DNA from: JAYWIG01 sp043789035
GTDB taxonomy: Bacteria > Pseudomonadota > Gammaproteobacteria > Burkholderiales > Burkholderiaceae_E
Assembly (NCBI GenBank): GCA_043789035.1
Contig: JAYWIG010000288.1
Location: 1-8,498 of the forward strand
Length of the DNA: 8,498 nt
Direction of reading: 5' to 3'
In this document: piece by piece, positions 6,365 through 8,498 of the stretch
Layout: each line of letters opens with the position of its first letter
How positions within the stretch are numbered: the stretch's first letter is position 1
Made by a program: the position numbers and the translations under genes
The notes under the pieces: model-generated
The model's input: only the letters and a program-made list of their open reading frames with translations
Database searches by the model: none
Told to the model about the DNA's origin: nothing

Positions 6365-7342
6365 TTAATCGGCCTTGATGCTGGCCCGTTTGACAATATC
6401 TTTCCAGATCTTTTGCTCTGCCGCAATAAACTGAGCAAATTCCGCAGGCGGCCCACCACCACCAATAGCGCTGTCGTTGGCGAAGCGCTCAGTTACCGCA
6501 CTTGATTTCAAAGCATTTTTCGCGGCTTCTTGAATTTTTAAGATCAGCTCGGGCGGTGTTGCTGCCTGGGCAATGATTCCGTACCACTGTGATGTCTCGA
6601 AACCTTTGTAGCCCATTTCAGCTACAGTAGGTACGTCGGGCAAGGCAGCAATGCGCGCTTGGGTACCAACAGCAATAGCGCGAAGCTTGCCGCTCTTTAT
6701 ATGGGCAGCAAGAGCAGGCAAACCTGCTGAAGATGCTTGGGTTCTACCCGCTAACAAATCAGTAAGCTGCGGGCCAGTGCCGCGATATGGAATATGCGTC
6801 ATGAACATACCTGTAACAAGCTTTAAATACTCCATTGCTAAGTGCCCAGCACTCGCATTACCCGCTGAACCGTAATTCAAAATGCCGGGATTCTTTTTTG
6901 CATAAGCGACGAACTCTTTAAAGTTCTTTGCTGGCACATCGGGGTGAATCACGAACACATTTGGCACCTTGGCTAGCAAAGTAACCGGCACAAAATCTTT
7001 GTTGACGTCGTAAGGCTGGTTACTCAACATATAAGGGTTCACCGCCAATGTACCCACATGACCCAAGATAATCGTGTGCCCATCAGGGGCAGCCCGCAAA
7101 GCGTCTTGCATGGCCACTACACCCGCACCACCAGGCTTATTTTCGACGAATACACTATGCCCCAAGGCCTTGGTCATTTCTGCCGCAACTGAGCGAGCAA
7201 CGATTTCGGATGTGCCACCCGGTGCAAACGGCACTAGGAAGCGCACGCTTTTTGTGGGCCAAGTAGATTGCGCACTGGCTTTGGGCAAGACGGTGATTGA
7301 GAGCAAGCCACCTAGAGCTTGTAAATGTATTCGACGGTTCAT
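6365..7342 (-). CDS. Bug/TctC-family periplasmic solute-binding receptor (tripartite tricarboxylate transporter)
   Basis: 325 residues. A signal peptide with twin Arg, a hydrophobic core and a likely AxA cleavage after Ala24 (KASA|Q) sends it to the periplasm. Family blocks are clear: FLVPFAPGGTSEIVAR (35-50), VENKPGGAG (66-74), APDGHT (85-90), YGSAGNASAGHLAMEYL (147-163) and HIPYRGTGPQLTDLLAGR (173-190). Bug proteins bind carboxylates or similar small molecules and hand them to TctAB-type permeases, but many are orphans, as here: no membrane subunits lie in the window. Its ATG at 7342 is preceded by a weak AAGAAG site. It might import the substrate of the nearby amidohydrolase operon, but it is on the other strand with four unrelated genes between, so this is only a guess. 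Confidence 0.93.
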   Translation of the reverse strand: MNRRIHLQALGGLLSITVLPKASAQSTWPTKSVRFLVPFAPGGTSEIVARSVAAEMTKALGHSVFVENKPGGAGVVAMQDALRAAPDGHTIILGHVGTLAVNPYMLSNQPYDVNKDFVPVTLLAKVPNVFVIHPDVPAKNFKEFVAYAKKNPGILNYGSAGNASAGHLAMEYLKLVTGMFMTHIPYRGTGPQLTDLLAGRTQASSAGLPALAAHIKSGKLRAIAVGTQARIAALPDVPTVAEMGYKGFETSQWYGIIAQAATPPELILKIQEAAKNALKSSAVTERFANDSAIGGGGPPAEFAQFIAAEQKIWKDIVKRASIKAD

Positions 7343-7399
7343 GGTGTAACTTCTTTTTTGAATATCAGCGAAATGGGAATTATGCTGTAAAAGGAGGCG

Positions 7400-7620
7400 T
7401 CAATGTTTCGTGAGTTTTGCGCCTTCTACTTCAGAAGCTTTCATCTTAAACGTCCAAAAGTATGCTCCTTGGAAATGTATGTCGATGCAATATGGATGCA
7501 ACCGGCGAAATCTGCCGAACTCTTCTTCGAAAGATGAAGTGCAATTTCCAAAGTAGCTTCAGACTCAAACCTCAGCTCAACATCACCCAGCAAGGTATTT
7601 AAGGTTTTTTTATGATCGAA
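7400..7620 (-). pseudogene. Degraded VapC-like PIN-domain toxin, C-terminal remnant with a frameshift
   Basis: Reading the minus strand from about 7620 gives FDHKKTLNTLLGDVELRF, then EATLEIALHLSKKSSADF and AGCIHIASTYISKEHT. This is the pattern of a VapC PIN C-terminal half (helix, ADFADxxHxA). At about 7456-7461 the frame shifts by one base in a run of four T (minus strand), and the next frame continues as FWTFKMKASEVEGAKL to a TGA at 7400-7402, matching the usual FxTFDxKAxxxxGxxL end of the family. One extra T would restore a continuous frame. The second Asp of ADFAD is Gly and the Asp of TFD is Lys, so two of the acidic catalytic positions are lost. No N-terminal LDTN motif or antitoxin is found upstream. 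A piece CVQAVHSLN in another minus frame (about 7624-7650) may be a further shifted fragment. Confidence 0.7.
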
Positions 7621-7681
7621 TGTTTAGCGAATGAACAGCTTGAACGCATAATCTATTCAATTTTTAGCGCAATGGTTGTAG

Positions 7682-8059
7682 GAACAAAAAGTTGCTCAAC
7701 AGAATGAATTCAAACGTTGGCAAACTCATCATCAGTCGCACGGTTTATTAAAACAATTTGAAGAAGCTCGGGCAGCGTTTAAAGAAACCAACTCTAAACT
7801 CGGCGAACGCAATCTTTCGAACGAGCCTTTTCCAAGTAATCGGGCCTTTCACGGAAGACCGAACGCCTTTGCAGACATATTCATCGCCGCAACAGCCCAA
7901 AACCATGGGCTAACTATCGCGACGAGAAATATCAAAGATTTCGAAGGCTGCAGAGTTGCCCTACGACCCCGTCTAGTGCTTAGATCTATCTTTATCAATG
8001 CGCGAGCTTTTGCACTTACCTTATTCTCAAGGCTTGCTAGGTGGAAATCCCGTCGCTAG
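7682..8059 (+). pseudogene. FitB/VapC-type PIN-domain toxin remnant without a start codon
   Basis: A frame open from stop to stop (TAG at 7679, TAG at 8057) without any ATG, GTG or TTG before 7976. Positions about 7841-7966 encode RAFHGRPNAFADIFIAATAQ, then NHGLTIATRNIKDFEGCRVA. This matches the end of FitB/VapC toxins (GRP...DAxIAATAxxHGLTLVTRNxxDFxG), with the acidic Asp (7874-7876) and the TRN..D residues kept. The preceding 50 codons (KVAQQNEFKRWQTHHQ onward) do not look like a PIN N-terminus and are unrecognised. A 31-codon frame at 7612-7707 with a weak AAGG site could join this frame if the A5 run at 7686-7690 lost one base. The normal stop is also lost: the frame runs 33 bases into the end of the convergent RND gene. 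Most likely a decayed toxin gene. Confidence 0.66.
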
Positions 8060-8498
8060 CGGCGCAATCGTCCCCTCGGGTTTCGAGCGCTTAAACATGC
8101 GCCCAAGAAATCGCTCCAAATCATCGATCAGTGTATAAACCGGTGGCACCACTAAGAGACTCAACAAAGTCGAAGTAATCAAACCACCGATCACTGCGAC
8201 TGCCATCGGTGACCGAAAGCTCGGGTCTGCACCCCAGCCCATTGCAATTGGCACCATGCCCGCGCCCATCGCTATCGTTGTCATCACAATTGGCCTTGAG
8301 CGCTTATGGCAGGCATCTATCAAAGCATCGAAGCGCCCCATACCATCACGCCTTGCCACGATGGCATATTCGATCAGCAGAATCGAGTTCTTAGTCACCA
8401 CCCCCATCAACATCAGAATACCAATGAGTGATGGCATAGAAAAACTCTTACCTGTCACCCAAAGCAAGACAAACGCGCCACCAAAAGACAATGGCAGT
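8027..8498 (-). CDS. RND-family multidrug efflux transporter (AcrB/HAE1-like), C-terminal end
   Basis: The frame continues past the right edge (Leu-Pro before the TTG at 8491, which is an internal codon), so about 157 codons of a roughly 1000-residue protein are seen. They cover the last membrane helices: PLSFGGAFVLLW, then MGVVTKNSILLIEY, the counterpart of the AcrB TM10-11 region, RSRPIVMTTIAMGAGMVPIA, then FRSPMAVAVIGGLITSTLL and VVPPVYTLIDD, followed by a cytosolic tail rich in Lys, Arg and Pro. These blocks are diagnostic of inner-membrane proton/drug antiporters that work with a periplasmic adaptor and an outer-membrane channel. Partner genes, if present, lie upstream to the right. The stop at 8027 is not followed by a clear terminator hairpin. 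Confidence 0.93.
   Translation of the reverse strand, partial: LPLSFGGAFVLLWVTGKSFSMPSLIGILMLMGVVTKNSILLIEYAIVARRDGMGRFDALIDACHKRSRPIVMTTIAMGAGMVPIAMGWGADPSFRSPMAVAVIGGLITSTLLSLLVVPPVYTLIDDLERFLGRMFKRSKPEGTIAPLATGFPPSKP

Noticed and set aside
7358..7386. Possible sigma-70 promoter TTGAAT - 17 bases - TATGCT on the plus strand
   Set aside because: The boxes match only 4 of 6 bases each, and the transcript would begin inside the supposed ribosome site of an ORF already rejected.
7343..7410. Possible promoter for the Bug gene on the minus strand (TTGACG or TTTACA with CATAAT or TGATAT)
   Set aside because: The good boxes are spaced 13 bases apart, which is too short, and the correctly spaced pairs have poor -10 boxes.
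7403..7537. A 44-codon plus-strand ORF (starting MFREFCAFYF) with an ideal AAGGAGG site at 7391-7397, five bases before the ATG
   Set aside because: It lies entirely antisense to the minus-strand PIN remnant, whose protein pattern is recognisable, while this peptide resembles nothing. The ribosome site is probably coincidental. Ribosome profiling could overturn this.
7440..7551. Two interleaved 8-base inverted repeats (TTCATCTT/AAGATGAA and TTGGAAAT/ATTTCCAA) suggesting a pseudoknot RNA
   Set aside because: The arms are short and far apart, expected by chance, and fall inside the decayed PIN frame.
7591..7611. T-run that could end a rho-independent terminator
   Set aside because: No stable hairpin precedes the seven T.

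Overview
The window looks like a chromosomal segment of a betaproteobacterium, probably in the order Burkholderiales, with a moderate GC content of roughly 50% by eye. The main support is a Bug/TctC-type periplasmic solute receptor, a family hugely expanded in Burkholderiales. A FadR-type catabolic regulator and an AcrB-type efflux pump fit the same picture. The genus cannot be read from the sequence.

Layout. (1) Positions 1-4263, + strand: a tightly coupled four-gene unit made of the C-terminal FCD domain of a GntR/FadR regulator (cut by the left edge), a phytanoyl-CoA dioxygenase-like Fe(II)/2-oxoglutarate oxygenase with EctD-like active-site spacing, an NAD(P)-dependent oxidoreductase fused to a SAF domain, and a D-aminoacylase-like amidohydrolase. 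The junctions are ATGA, TAA-ATG with no gap, and ATGA, so the genes are almost certainly co-translated. They look like a regulated catabolic pathway (oxygenation, dehydrogenation, hydrolysis) for a small molecule that I cannot identify. (2) Positions 4285-6352, + strand: a second chain of abutting genes with housekeeping or unknown roles: a DUF1415 protein, a small cupin, an RsuA/RluF-family rRNA pseudouridine synthase and a four-helix DUF4345 membrane protein. (3) Positions 6365-7342, - strand: a Bug/TctC receptor, convergent with the previous chain and only 12 bases from it. (4) Positions 7343-8026: the only long stretch without an intact gene. It is not empty. It holds two different degraded PIN-domain (VapC-like toxin) remnants on opposite strands. 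(5) Positions 8027-8498, - strand: the C-terminal end of an RND multidrug efflux transporter, running off the right edge.

The most interesting parts are the four-gene pathway of unknown substrate and the paired PIN-toxin remnants. A perfect-looking ribosome binding site plus 44-codon ORF in the second region is best explained as a shadow antisense to one of these remnants. I saw no CRISPR array, tRNA, rRNA, intact insertion sequence or convincing rho-independent terminator.
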